A DNA stretch of 42,737 bases from an uncultured bacterium (lineage in GTDB: Bacteria > Margulisbacteria > WOR-1 > XYC2-FULL-46-14 > WPAF01), in the NCBI GenBank assembly GCA_903930225.1, contig CAIYXV010000100.1, positions 1 to 42,737 of the forward strand, in the 5' to 3' direction. Within the stretch, counting starts at the first letter, position 1; every line of letters begins with the position of its first letter. Shown piece after piece: positions 8,004 to 18,000 of the stretch. Position numbers and translations under genes: made by a program. A model generated the notes under the pieces. It made no database searches, was not told the DNA's origin, and saw only the letters and a program-made list of their open reading frames with translations.

Positions 8004-9347
8004 TTATTTTTTCCCTTGCTGGATAACGGCTTCCATTTCTTTCTTTGCCATGTCCAGCTGTTTGGCGATCTGGTTCTTGTCCAGTTTACCCTCCGACCCG
8101 GTGACGTAATCCCAGAGAATGCCGAATCTGCGTGTGAGGATCGGCTCGAGTATTCCCCAGTAAGAAACGCAGGGATAGGTCTTGCCGTATTTGATCGCTT
8201 CGCGGAAAACCTTCCGGGCCGGGTCCACCGAAAAATAAGGTTCGTTGAAAATGGCGAGCTTGGCGGGCAGGAATCCCGACGCCTTGCAGTAATTAAGCTG
8301 CGCGTTGGTATCGGTGGTCAGATATTTGATCACTTCAAAGGCCTCTGCCTTATGCTGGGCCTGCCGGAAAATGGCCAGGTCCGATCCACCGACAAACGTG
8401 AACCGGCCTTTCGGTCCCTTAGGGTAGGGAACAACCGCGTAGTTGCGCGCGGTAATACCTTCCGAGGCGCCGCCTTGCGCCGGCGGAGTGGTCAGCGTTC
8501 TTACTTCGTAAGGGCCGTCCACCATTATTGCCACCGAACCGTTGTTGAAGTTGCTCGATACTTGAGCGGTGTTAAGTTCCAGGTATTCCGGTGGGACCAG
8601 CCCTTCCTTTGCCAGGTTCACGTAAAAGTAGACACCGTCGGTCGCGGCCGGAGAGTTGATGATCGAAGAGCTAAAATTCTGGTTGAGATAATCTCCGCCC
8701 GCGCCCCAGATCCAGGGGGAGAGATTATGTACGACATTCCAGTCGTTCTTACCGGGCATGCCCAACGGAAAGATCTCAAGCCCTTCGATCGTTAGCTTGG
8801 CCTGTTTGATCTTTACCAGCGTTGCCTTGAATTTGTCCCAGGTTTCAAGGTCCGCTGCGGTCAGTCCCAGCTTCTTGAACACATCCGTGCGGTAAAACAT
8901 CGCCCGGGCGTCAACGATCCAGGGGATCGCGGTGGTCTTGTTGGATTTTTCAAGGCCGGAGGATTTCCATGCGGCCGGGACGAAAGCTTTTGGCCCGCCC
9001 AGTTCCGTCACTTTGTCGGAAAGATCGAGCAGGGCGCCCATGCCGGAGATCGATCCTACCCAGGTCGATCCAAGCTGTACGATATCGGGGACGTCGTTGC
9101 TGGTCGCGGCGGTCGTGATCTTTGACCAGGCGGCTCCCCAGTCGAGCACCGTGACCTTGACCTTAATGTTAGGATGCGTTGCCTCAAAAGGTTTTAACGT
9201 TTCCCTAATATCCCTTAGCGGTTCAAGCGAATTAGGCATCATCCACATGTTTATGGTAACGGGGCCGCCTTCTTTTTTGGGGGCGCAGGAAGCGGCGGAT
9301 AAAATAAGCGCGGCAAACAAGGCAAAACACAACAGTTTCTTAAACAT
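8004..9347 (-). CDS. ABC transporter sugar-binding lipoprotein (family 1 solute-binding protein)
   Basis: A 447-residue extracellular solute-binding protein of the maltose/multiple-sugar type. The N-terminus is a lipoprotein signal: MFKK, a hydrophobic core, then LSAASC with Cys21 as the lipid-attachment residue (the -3 position is Ala rather than Leu, so the lipobox is slightly weak). The body has the family pattern: INMWMMPNS, the helix LKPFEATHPNIKVKVTVLDW, then NDVPDIVQLGSTWV, with YAVVPYPKGPKGRFTFVGGSDLAIF in the second lobe. It should deliver oligosaccharides to inner-membrane permeases, but none are encoded in this window. First gene of the operon with glmS, GH42 and GH94, so the ligand is probably a beta-galactoside or beta-glucoside oligosaccharide (inference). 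AAAGGAG precedes the ATG. Confidence 0.92.
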   Translation of the reverse strand: MFKKLLCFALFAALILSAASCAPKKEGGPVTINMWMMPNSLEPLRDIRETLKPFEATHPNIKVKVTVLDWGAAWSKITTAATSNDVPDIVQLGSTWVGSISGMGALLDLSDKVTELGGPKAFVPAAWKSSGLEKSNKTTAIPWIVDARAMFYRTDVFKKLGLTAADLETWDKFKATLVKIKQAKLTIEGLEIFPLGMPGKNDWNVVHNLSPWIWGAGGDYLNQNFSSSIINSPAATDGVYFYVNLAKEGLVPPEYLELNTAQVSSNFNNGSVAIMVDGPYEVRTLTTPPAQGGASEGITARNYAVVPYPKGPKGRFTFVGGSDLAIFRQAQHKAEAFEVIKYLTTDTNAQLNYCKASGFLPAKLAIFNEPYFSVDPARKVFREAIKYGKTYPCVSYWGILEPILTRRFGILWDYVTGSEGKLDKNQIAKQLDMAKKEMEAVIQQGKK

Positions 9348-9425
9348 TATTTTTTGCTCCTTTCAAGCTTCAGGCATTTTTCAGATGTCGGCCAAGAAGA
9401 TGTAAATCCTGCTGGCAGTATGTGA

Positions 9426-9454
9426 ATTATATCAAAAATTTACCGCTAAGTCAA
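9426..9454 (-). promoter_or_regulatory. Strong sigma70-type promoter of the sugar operon
   Basis: Read on the minus strand: -35 TTGACT (9454-9449), 17-nt spacer, -10 TATAAT (9431-9426) preceded by TGA, i.e. also an extended -10. It lies about 80 nt before the solute-binding protein ATG, leaving a 5' leader of about 70 nt. This is the only convincing housekeeping promoter I found for the long minus-strand genes and contrasts with the alternative motif used by the 9.6-42 kb cluster. Confidence 0.8.
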
Positions 9455-9474
9455 TTAAAAGAAGGTGTTTCCAG

Positions 9475-9636
9475 AAGCCCTCACCCGCGAATTTATTTTA
9501 ACCTGCGAATGAACTTCGCGGTTAAAATATGGGATATTGCTATAAGAAAACCAGGAACCGCGACGTTTAGTCGCAGGTTCCGATAATAGTTTCCCCCTCT
9601 ACCTTTGGGAGAGGGGGATTAAGGGGGTGAGGGTTT
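9475..9636. repeat. MITE-like element: terminal inverted repeats around three hairpins
   Basis: This non-coding block fills most of the 302-bp gap between the sugar operon and the TPR-barrel gene. It is bounded by CCCTCACCC (9478-9486) and its perfect inverse GGGTGAGGG (9625-9633). The tetranucleotide CCAG occurs just outside each end (9471-9474 and 9641-9644) and could be a target duplication, but four bases prove little. Inside are three hairpins: TTTTAACC/GGTTAAAA with a TGCGAA/TTCGCG extension (9496-9527), GGAACC-GCGAC/GTCGC-A-GGTTCC (9554-9581) and CCCCCTCT/AGAGGGGG (9593-9617). None is followed by a T-run on the minus strand, so it is not a classical intrinsic terminator, although it lies right after the TPR-barrel stop. 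It has no coding capacity, so it would need a transposase elsewhere. Confidence 0.6.
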
Positions 9637-9649
9637 TGGTCCAGAACTT

Positions 9650-12600
9650 TTAAAAGAAGCCGCCGAGGCCGACCGAGTAGGTGGTGTTTTGCGAGCTTTT
9701 GGTATCGTCAAAATGCGAGATGCCCAGGACTCCCTTCAGTCCCCAGCCGTCGCCAATGTACCCGACCCCTGTTTCTCCCTGTATATACATTATGTTCCCT
9801 GCTTTTCCCGAAATGCCGAACGGGATGTTCCAGCGTTTTTCGTTCCCGAAAAAGAAGGAAAGATCGGCTGCCGCCGAGCCGTAACCGCGCCAGTAGCCGC
9901 GGTCGCGGTTAAGCGGCCATAGGCCGTTCACGGTGATGGCCTGGGGGTTCCGTTCCACCCCGAACCCGAGCATAAACGAAGAATTCACGATTGCGTCGCC
10001 GAGATTGAACCGGTAGAGATATCGGGCGTAAGGATTAAAGGCAAAAGAAAATCGATCCGCTGGAGTATAAGCGGCGTCGTCATCCGCTTTCTTTTTAGCC
10101 CCATCGATATCGACTTTTGTAGGATCGGAGAACTCCCCGATATCCTGCTTGCTGGCGGCGATGAGCGGGCTGTTGTTGCCGGCAATTCTGACCGAGCCGT
10201 CAAGATCAAAGCCGAACATCATCAGGCTTTTTTCATTCAATGAAAGTTTATAGTCCATTCCCAGGGACAAGGCAAGATAAGTTGCGTAAAAGATGGATGA
10301 ATCCGGAGTGATGCCCGAGTACGAACTTTTATCCGGGTTCCAGGCAAATCCGTTCACTGTGTAGCCTGCCACATTCACCAGCATGGACGGGGCGATCCTG
10401 AAATTGAACCGGTCGCCGTCGTAGTTGTACCGCAGTTTAGCCGATATGGTGTGCGGCCGGTCGATCGTAAGCCTGGTGGCCGGCTCTGCCAAGCCGGCGG
10501 TCTTGAACTGCAGTTCCCGCTCGAGCCCGATTACGTAATCAAGCTTGAGGCTAAAGTTGCTGTATAATTTTATATCTGCGCTAAACATCGGCACGAAACC
10601 GGAAGTACGGGTACTATTGCTGCCGTTTTGATAGGAATCCACAACATAGGCGCCCCGGAACTCGATCGAGCTCAAGCCGCTCAGGTTCCTCTGGTTTATC
10701 AGTACCAGACTGTTCTCGATGCGGTCCTTTGTTTTCTGGAGGGTCGGATCGAATTCGGTGTTCAGCATACTGATCCTTGATCGGGCTTGCATGATCATGG
10801 CTGCCGCTCCTTTGAAGTCCCCGGTCTGGGCCAGCGAGACTGCCTTGTTGGCGTAAAGCTGGCACAGCAGCTTTTTTTCTTCGTTATCGAGATTTGATTT
10901 TCCTTCGAGCAGCTTGATCCCCTTGTCGTATTGTTCGATGGCGGCCTTGTGATCGAATTTCCGCAAACGGTAAATATCCCCGATCCCGGCGTAGGCCTGG
11001 GCGGTGTAGCGGTCAGCCGCGCTCTTGTCCGCTATTTTTTCGCCGGCGACGCGGGCGAGATTGTAATATTTAAGGGCTTCGCCATCGTCATTGAGCTTGT
11101 AGTTGTAAATGTCGGCCAGGCTCAAGTAGGCGGTGATAAGCGTATTCGTGAATTTCGGATCGTTCCTGATGCCGGACGGAAGAGTTTCGGAAGTTAAGAT
11201 CCCGATCACCTTCTTGTGCGATTCGACCGCTTTATCGGTCTCGTCGTTCTCAAGATATATCTTGCCGTATCCGTTCAGGATCCTAAGATAGGTATCAAGC
11301 AGTTCTTTCTGTCCGGTTTGAGAGAGCAGGTCCAAATTGCCGTTTATGAACTTGAGCGCGTTCTCGGCCGTTGCCGGAGCGTCTTTCTTGCCGGCCTTGG
11401 CAAGGGAGGCGGCGATCGTAATGATCGACTTGTCGTAAGCCTGCCGGGCCTCGGACAGACGGCCCATCTTGAAACAGAAAATATCCCCGATCGCGGCGTG
11501 AATGTTCGTCAGGAATTCAAGTTCCTTCTGGCCGAAGCTTTTCTGTTTTCCGATCAGGTCGACCGCGACGTTGTATTCGTCGACCGCCTCCTGATAAAGC
11601 TCCGCCGAAAGAAGATTCCCGATATATTCCAGGCGCATGGACCAGCTGTTCGCCCCGAAAGACGAAAGCACGGCTTCCGAAAGGAATTTCGATCCGCCGG
11701 TCTCGGCGCGGTTCTTTTGAATGAAGCGCAGGATCTTTGAAAGGTCAAGATGCATTGCCGACGCGCCGGTCTTGGCCGAAGCGTAGATCTCGGACCACTT
11801 GCCGGAATATCCGTCCGGGTTATCGCCCTTGAGCAGAACGCGGTTTATGATCAGGAGCATGGCTTTTTCCGGGTAAACCTTTCCGGGATAATACTGGTTA
11901 TCGGTGCGCATGAGATAATCTGCCTTGAGGCTGAGCGCCCAGTTAAAAGTCTTAATGAACCTCAATCCCTCTTTCAGCTGATCGACCGACTTCAGGTCCA
12001 CGCGGCTTAAGGCCTCAAAAGCTTCGGTTAAGAAACCAAATATTTTGTTAAAGTTGTTCGATATTTCCTGCGGGCTTTTACCCTTGCTTCCGATCAGACT
12101 GAGCCGCAGCAGGCTTTCCGCATCGCCCAGATAGGCTTTTGCCTTTTTCATTTGGACCGACGGTTTGTCCTGGTCCTCTTTTTTGATCAGTTCGATCGCT
12201 TTGTCAAAGAAGCCGGCAGCTTCGCCGAGCAGGGCCTCATCCTGCACCCCGGCCGCCTGCAGATGCCCGCCGATCGAAATGTAAAGACCGGCCCGGGAGG
12301 TTTTCATCGTTGTCAGGAACACGTCGTCCGATATCTTCGGATCGGCCAGGAGCATCTTGTAGATCCTTACCGCCTGCAGGTTCGAATCTTTCCCCGCGCC
12401 TTCACCGGCGATCTTATCCTCAAGGCTGCCCTTCATCCCATAGAGCCAGGCCAGAGTGGAGTAGGAGTTGAAGATATCCTCAAGGTTGCCGGGCAGCGCG
12501 AGCCTCTTTATATTTTCTTCCATCACTTTCAGGTCTTCGCTGTTTATAAGAGCGAAGGCCTCCTCGTATTTTTTATCCTCGATCAGGTTCTTGACCCTGA

Positions 12601-14911
12601 AGGCGAGGAATCCGGCCTGAGCATCGAGCAGCTTGTACTGTCCCTGGGCGGAGGTATCTTCTTTAAATAACTTAATGGCCTCCTGATATTCTTTGGTTGC
12701 ATTGGGAATATCGTCCAGTTCCTTAAGGTCCTTGGCCAGCGCAAAATGCAGTTCCGCGGCGCTTTTACGGGCCGTTTTCAGGGTATTGTCTTTCATGATG
12801 TTATCGCGGTTCTTTATTATCAGGTCCACCAGTGTTTTTACGCCGGAGATGGTCGTGCTTTCACCGTAAAGAAGCGCCTTGTAAATAGCCGCGGCGATGC
12901 GGTAATGCTCCTTGTCCCCGATCTTTTCCCCGTAAACCTCGTGCGCCCAGGCAAGGATCGAGATGTTTCCCAGGGCGGCGGTGTAATCCGGCTCTTTTTC
13001 CAGATATTTGTGCAGCAGGGTGAGCAGTTTTTTCTTTTTCGCTCCATCGATCGACGATTTGGCAATAGTTGCTTCGGCATCGTCTTTGAACTCCAGCTGG
13101 ACGTCCTCCGGATTTTTAAAAAACGCTTTCCAGGAAACATCGGTCCCGCCGAAGATCTCGGTCAGCTTGCCCTTCGGCACCGAGCGGTCGGCAAAGATAT
13201 CAGAAACGTTCTGTTCCAGCAGGCTGAAGATCAGCTCCGGTTTTTCCAGCTTGATAAAAGCGGTGGCGAACAGCTGGTTCGCTTCGATAATGCTGCCGTC
13301 GATCTGGGACCTGATCTGATCATCCGAAACACTGGCGCGGAGATCGCGCAGCATTTTTACCGCCTGTTTATAAACATTGGTTATTTCTGCCGGCTTATCG
13401 GAGAACTTAAGCTTGGTCTGAAGCGCGATCGTAATGTAATTAATGGTCGCCAGCTGGCGGTCTTTATCCTTCTTTTTATCCCCGATCGCTTTCCTGAGCG
13501 CGGCCGCGTTCTGTTTGAGGTAACTGTCGACCTCTCCCAGGTCGGGAGAAGAAAGGGCGAAGTCCCCGCCAATAATGGCCTGATAAATGGCGCCGGCCTT
13601 GTTGAGCAGTTTCAACCCCTGGGTCCGGTCTCCCTCGTCGCGGGATTCCTGATATTTATCCAGCATGAACGTTCCCATGTTCATGTAAACATTTGCCAGA
13701 TCGAGGTAGTTGTCGACCTCGGCGGGTTTTTTCCTGATCCCGTCGAGCGCGAGGTTCTCGCATCTGGCGTATTCCGCGACGGAGGCCTCTTTGAAAAATT
13801 TGACGTCGTAGGTCGATTCCAGCCCGTATTTTTTCGATATGGTCGAGATGGAGCCGAGCACGTACGCCAGCGAGAGCCGGTCTTTTAAGGTTTTATCGGG
13901 TTTAATGCCGGCCGAGAGAATGGTCTTCTTGTTCGGTATGTCCATGGCCGCGATCGTTTTCCACGGTTCCGCGCTGAGCGAAAGCTTTCCGTCATTGGCG
14001 AACGAGACCATAAGCAGCAGCGCCAGCTGCATCCGGTCGGGAATCGATTCCGGAGAATTCTTGTAAGGGAGATCGATCTTTTCCCAGAGAGCCCATTTGG
14101 CCTCATCGAAGAGGCGAGCGTTCAAAGCATAGGAAAGCGCGTCGTCCAGCGCCTTTACGTCCTTTTTTATCCGGGCAATCTTTATCTTGAGCCCGACGAT
14201 GGTCTTGGGGAAATTTATGCTTGCCGATCCGCCGGAGCCGGTCGGGTAGCCGGTCAGCGGAGAGGGAAGGGTTGCACCGGCGCTCATGGCTTCATATATC
14301 GCCAGTGCGGTGGTAAGCGAATCCAGGTCTTCCCGTTTTAAATATCTGCTGGCGAATTCCGCTACCGTATCCCGCGCGAACCGGTCCTGGTTCGGGTGTA
14401 CCGCGTAGGCGTTTTGGAAATCCGCGACGATTGAACCCGGAGCGTCTCCGCGCTGGAGTTCGGAATCGAACAATCCGATCACTGCCCATCTGTAATCGTC
14501 TCCCTGAAGTTTGGGGATCACATTGCGATAAGATGTTATGGCAGAACTATAGTTCCCGGATATTCGATAGGCGTCCGCTTTATAATAATCTATTTTGCCT
14601 TGGGTAAAGGAGCCGGTAGTCAGCAAGAAATTCTCAAAATCCGTTATCCCTAACGCCAGCGCTATGTCCGCGCCCTTTACGGAACGGTTGCCGCTTTTGA
14701 CTGCTTCGCTGACCGTTAATAGCTGTTTGTGGCTATTATTAACATATTTGATCAGCCACTTGGTGGCTTCGGCCTTGAAATAAGCAGTTCCCTGCGCCGG
14801 TTTACCGATCATATCCTTCAGGTCGGCATAATCCTTTTCGTCGTCTCCGACCTTCCGGCCGGATAAGACCTTAGGCTGAAAAAGAAGACCGATGCCGTTA
14901 ATTAGTGTCAT
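9650..14911 (-). CDS. Giant TPR protein with C-terminal outer-membrane beta-barrel (BcsC-like layout)
   Basis: A 1753-residue protein. Residues ~100 to ~1400 are helical tetratricopeptide-type repeats; clear examples are ALKYYNLARVAGEKI..AQAYAGIGDIYRL and AAIEQYDKGIKLL near 1300, with many degenerate units before. The final ~340 residues alternate hydrophobic and polar residues, rich in Tyr, Phe and Gly, with turn-like breaks, and the protein ends VGLGGFF with the C-terminal aromatic expected of outer-membrane barrels. This TPR-then-barrel order is that of BcsC, the cellulose export pore, though that is about 1150 residues. By analogy it would be the periplasmic scaffold and exit pore for a polysaccharide. 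Oddly, the N-terminus (MTLINGIGLLFQPKVLSG) is not a convincing Sec signal peptide. The start has AAGGGGG upstream; the export route or the start is unresolved. It has its own alternative-sigma promoter and is the last gene of the cluster. Confidence 0.75.
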   Translation of the reverse strand: MTLINGIGLLFQPKVLSGRKVGDDEKDYADLKDMIGKPAQGTAYFKAEATKWLIKYVNNSHKQLLTVSEAVKSGNRSVKGADIALALGITDFENFLLTTGSFTQGKIDYYKADAYRISGNYSSAITSYRNVIPKLQGDDYRWAVIGLFDSELQRGDAPGSIVADFQNAYAVHPNQDRFARDTVAEFASRYLKREDLDSLTTALAIYEAMSAGATLPSPLTGYPTGSGGSASINFPKTIVGLKIKIARIKKDVKALDDALSYALNARLFDEAKWALWEKIDLPYKNSPESIPDRMQLALLLMVSFANDGKLSLSAEPWKTIAAMDIPNKKTILSAGIKPDKTLKDRLSLAYVLGSISTISKKYGLESTYDVKFFKEASVAEYARCENLALDGIRKKPAEVDNYLDLANVYMNMGTFMLDKYQESRDEGDRTQGLKLLNKAGAIYQAIIGGDFALSSPDLGEVDSYLKQNAAALRKAIGDKKKDKDRQLATINYITIALQTKLKFSDKPAEITNVYKQAVKMLRDLRASVSDDQIRSQIDGSIIEANQLFATAFIKLEKPELIFSLLEQNVSDIFADRSVPKGKLTEIFGGTDVSWKAFFKNPEDVQLEFKDDAEATIAKSSIDGAKKKKLLTLLHKYLEKEPDYTAALGNISILAWAHEVYGEKIGDKEHYRIAAAIYKALLYGESTTISGVKTLVDLIIKNRDNIMKDNTLKTARKSAAELHFALAKDLKELDDIPNATKEYQEAIKLFKEDTSAQGQYKLLDAQAGFLAFRVKNLIEDKKYEEAFALINSEDLKVMEENIKRLALPGNLEDIFNSYSTLAWLYGMKGSLEDKIAGEGAGKDSNLQAVRIYKMLLADPKISDDVFLTTMKTSRAGLYISIGGHLQAAGVQDEALLGEAAGFFDKAIELIKKEDQDKPSVQMKKAKAYLGDAESLLRLSLIGSKGKSPQEISNNFNKIFGFLTEAFEALSRVDLKSVDQLKEGLRFIKTFNWALSLKADYLMRTDNQYYPGKVYPEKAMLLIINRVLLKGDNPDGYSGKWSEIYASAKTGASAMHLDLSKILRFIQKNRAETGGSKFLSEAVLSSFGANSWSMRLEYIGNLLSAELYQEAVDEYNVAVDLIGKQKSFGQKELEFLTNIHAAIGDIFCFKMGRLSEARQAYDKSIITIAASLAKAGKKDAPATAENALKFINGNLDLLSQTGQKELLDTYLRILNGYGKIYLENDETDKAVESHKKVIGILTSETLPSGIRNDPKFTNTLITAYLSLADIYNYKLNDDGEALKYYNLARVAGEKIADKSAADRYTAQAYAGIGDIYRLRKFDHKAAIEQYDKGIKLLEGKSNLDNEEKKLLCQLYANKAVSLAQTGDFKGAAAMIMQARSRISMLNTEFDPTLQKTKDRIENSLVLINQRNLSGLSSIEFRGAYVVDSYQNGSNSTRTSGFVPMFSADIKLYSNFSLKLDYVIGLERELQFKTAGLAEPATRLTIDRPHTISAKLRYNYDGDRFNFRIAPSMLVNVAGYTVNGFAWNPDKSSYSGITPDSSIFYATYLALSLGMDYKLSLNEKSLMMFGFDLDGSVRIAGNNSPLIAASKQDIGEFSDPTKVDIDGAKKKADDDAAYTPADRFSFAFNPYARYLYRFNLGDAIVNSSFMLGFGVERNPQAITVNGLWPLNRDRGYWRGYGSAAADLSFFFGNEKRWNIPFGISGKAGNIMYIQGETGVGYIGDGWGLKGVLGISHFDDTKSSQNTTYSVGLGGFF

Positions 14912-14965
14912 GGCATTGTCCCCCTTTTATATGGTTTATAGCACCCATCTTTTTCTCCTATCTAT

Positions 14966-14993
14966 ATATCGAAAAAAACCGGCGAAAAATTCA
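14966..14993 (-). promoter_or_regulatory. Cluster promoter motif, copy 1 (TPR-barrel gene)
   Basis: Minus strand TGAATT-N16-CGATAT, then ATAGATAGGAG; the -10 end is 54 nt before the ATG of the TPR-barrel gene. One of eight copies sharing the same 16-nt spacing. Confidence 0.7.
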
Positions 14994-15003
14994 TGCGCCC
15001 CCA

Positions 15004-18000
15004 TTAAAAATCACTAAGGATATTAAGCATTTTTGTTATCTTATCCTCGTTGGAATAACCGGTATTGTTCTTTATTTCCAGGAGAGCGCTCGCGATCGAT
15101 TTAAAGTCGTCGTCTTTGTTGTCCTCGTAAAAGCGGTCAATGGTCCGGAACGTGTATCCAAGGATTATCTCATTGAGACCGCCCTGTTGGATTGATTGTA
15201 GCGTTTTCTTGTAGGTGCGGTAAGCTAAGGTGAAGATGACTTGTTTTTCGCCCTTTTCCCTGGTTTGCTCGGCCAAAGCGAGATAATTTTCGCTCAAACC
15301 GCGCAAAGCGTTCACATTGTTGGTATTGAATTGGAGCGCCTTTTTGTAGTTTTTGATGGCTTCTTCCGCGGCTTGCTGGTTGCTGCCGCGCCCCCACCAC
15401 ATGATATCTCCCCAGCTGGCCCAGGCATCCGCCTGCCGGAAAGGGAATTTGCCGAAAATAATTCTGACCAGATCTTTGTTCTCTGGTTTTAAGAAGTATT
15501 GAACGATTGGGTCATTGGTCTCTTTGACCTGCTCACCCAGCAGGGCGGCAAACCTTTGGTCCAGCAGGGTGTTGGTTTCGTAAAGATACTCCGCTTCTCT
15601 CTTTAGATTCCTTTTTTCATCCGGCGTGAGTTTAGGGGAGGCATCAATATTATTATTAATTGTTTTAAGATCCACCGTATAACTGCTTTCAATTATACCG
15701 GCTACTATAAGCCTGCTTTCCAGGCTTTGTCTTTCCTTGTATAACATAAGCACCATTTTCATAACCGATTGCATAGAGAGGTCGACTGCGTGTTCGCGAT
15801 TCGAAAGGTAAACATTGTGCACTTCGGCCAGTGCGGCCAGACCTAAATCCAGTCGTCTTTGTTTTTCCTGCGCCGTGCTGAACTCAGAAAATTCCGACCA
15901 CCCAAAATAAAGATCGGCTTGATAAATCTTGCCGTTGACATAGTGAACGTTTCTCGGGTCGGCTGAAGGATTGGCCATGGCCAGCCGTACGGCTGCGCGG
16001 TAGATCAGCAGTAAATCGGACAGATTTTCCTCCGCAACAACATCATATTCCATTTCTCTTGCAATTCTGAGGATTGCCTCCTTGGCGTTCTTATCGGATT
16101 TTATTCCGGCGTAGTCTGCGGTGCTTAAATTATCAAGCGTGTACAGAACGATCCGGTTCAAAAGCAAGGCATGGTTGAAATCATGATCCGCTTCCTTTTG
16201 GAATATCTGATTTTGCGCCGGTACATCTAATAGCGATTTACGCAATTTTTCGTATTCCTTTTTTATATTGTTTAGCTTGGGAAAATAAGTGTTGATTCCG
16301 ATGATAGACCTCAGGGCCTGATAAATCAAAAGCGGATCCTGTTCGCCGTTAAGCTCGTCATTAATAACTTCCATCAAAATCTTGTTTGCGTTTTTTCCCG
16401 TCTCAAGCGCCCGATCCAGGTCATCTTCGAATAGGCCACGACCCGATGGCAAAAGCCTGATGTTTGCACGCCCGATTTCCTTATTGCCCAAAATCTTCTC
16501 TATTTCTTTATGGGCATAGACCATCATTTTAAGGTAGATCTGCGCTTCGGCGAGCTTTAGCTTTGGCCTCAGCTCCTTCGGAACGTCCTTTTTGAACTTG
16601 TAGATAAGATCAAGCGTCCGCTTGAGGTCCCCTGCGCTCGCGGGGGTTTGATAATTGATCGCGATCCGCGGTATCAAGATCGCGGCCTCAAACTCGAATT
16701 GGACCGTCGGGATCAGGTTCCCTCCTTTTACCCTGACAGTGGGAACGCCGCTCTCGGACACCGATTTCATGATCTCGACTAACGCGTCGGAGAAGAGCCG
16801 GCTTCCCGGAGAGGCCTTGCCGGTCAGTTTATCCCAGGCGCCGCCGGACAATTCGGAGCGGTGGCGGTCATATTCCTCAAGGAAAGCTTCCCCGAGCTTG
16901 AACGCCTTCACGTGGTTGCCGCCGTCGTTGAACTCCCGCATGATCGCCACCATCATCGCCATGCGTGTGCCATCGTCGAACCGGTTCGAGTCGAGCGTCG
17001 ACTGGAGCAGGTCTCCGACCACGATCTCGCCGAAGTTCAAGGTCTTGAGGATGCCCTCGAGATTGAAAATGGTCATCATTACCAGCTGCGGGTTGTTGCT
17101 GAACTTGGCGAGCAGCAGGGTGCGGTAAAATGCTTCCGCCGCCGCTTGGTACCGGCCGATGTTCCTTAAGGCGGACGCGTAATTATAATTTACTTCAGCG
17201 TCATCGGGATAATATTCAAGCTGGCGTTTTGCGTTCCAGAACATTTCTTTTGCGGTTGCGGGAAACTGTGGTTTCGTGTGCGCGCCGTCGTTTGCGGCGA
17301 GATCCAAAAAATAGGTCAGGGGGGCGTCGATCAGGTCTGATCCGCTGATGCTCCGGGGGGAGGGCAGTAATTCGGGTGTTTCGATGATCGAAATCGTTTT
17401 CGGCAGGGAGCTATGATAGGGAGCGACCTTCACTTTTGAAGTCCGGTTCTCCTGCGCGATCGCGCCGGTCAGAGTAAGAACGGAGATGGTAGACATGTAA
17501 TATCTGGGAAGCGGCTTTTTGTCGCCGGCCCTCTGCACCGGATCGTGGATCCCGCTTACCTCGGATCCGTTCTTCTGCTTCTTACTTTTCGGTGTTTTCA
17601 TGGTCTGTCCGGCCACGTATTCATTGAGCCCGCCTTCAAAGTCGGCGGTCATTTTGGGATCGTTCAATCCCAGCGAGGCCATCAGATAAACGTCGAGCGG
17701 AATGATGTTCCGGTCGGAATCGACCCTGACGCTTGCCGCTTTTTTCCCTGCGGCCAGCTGCGCCAATAAATTCCTGGCCTGGCAGACGGTGCCGGGATCG
17801 TCCGAAGCGAGGATCGCTTCTCCCAGTTCCTTCGGGCCGCGGATGCCGTCGTATTTTTCGGTAAAGCCCAATCTGGCCTCGCCGAACTCGATGCGGGTTG
17901 AGATGCGTCCGCCGGCGTCCACTATCACTTCCAGCTGGTCGGGGACAAAAGGCGTAACGTGAGCGGCCTCGATCTTCAAGAGGACGTCCTCGAAGCATTC

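Noticed and set aside
7900-8004. glmS ribozyme upstream of glmS
   Set aside because: Only 8 bp separate glmS from the preceding gene, so there is no room for it.
9475-9636. CRISPR array or tRNA-like structure
   Set aside because: The three hairpins differ in sequence and spacing, with no repeated unit.
12746-13888. 380-aa plus-strand ORF inside the TPR-barrel gene
   Set aside because: It is the antisense of a convincing TPR-coding frame, has no recognisable domain, no ribosome binding site, and its composition (rich in Arg, Val, Phe, Gly) is typical of a shadow frame in this codon usage.
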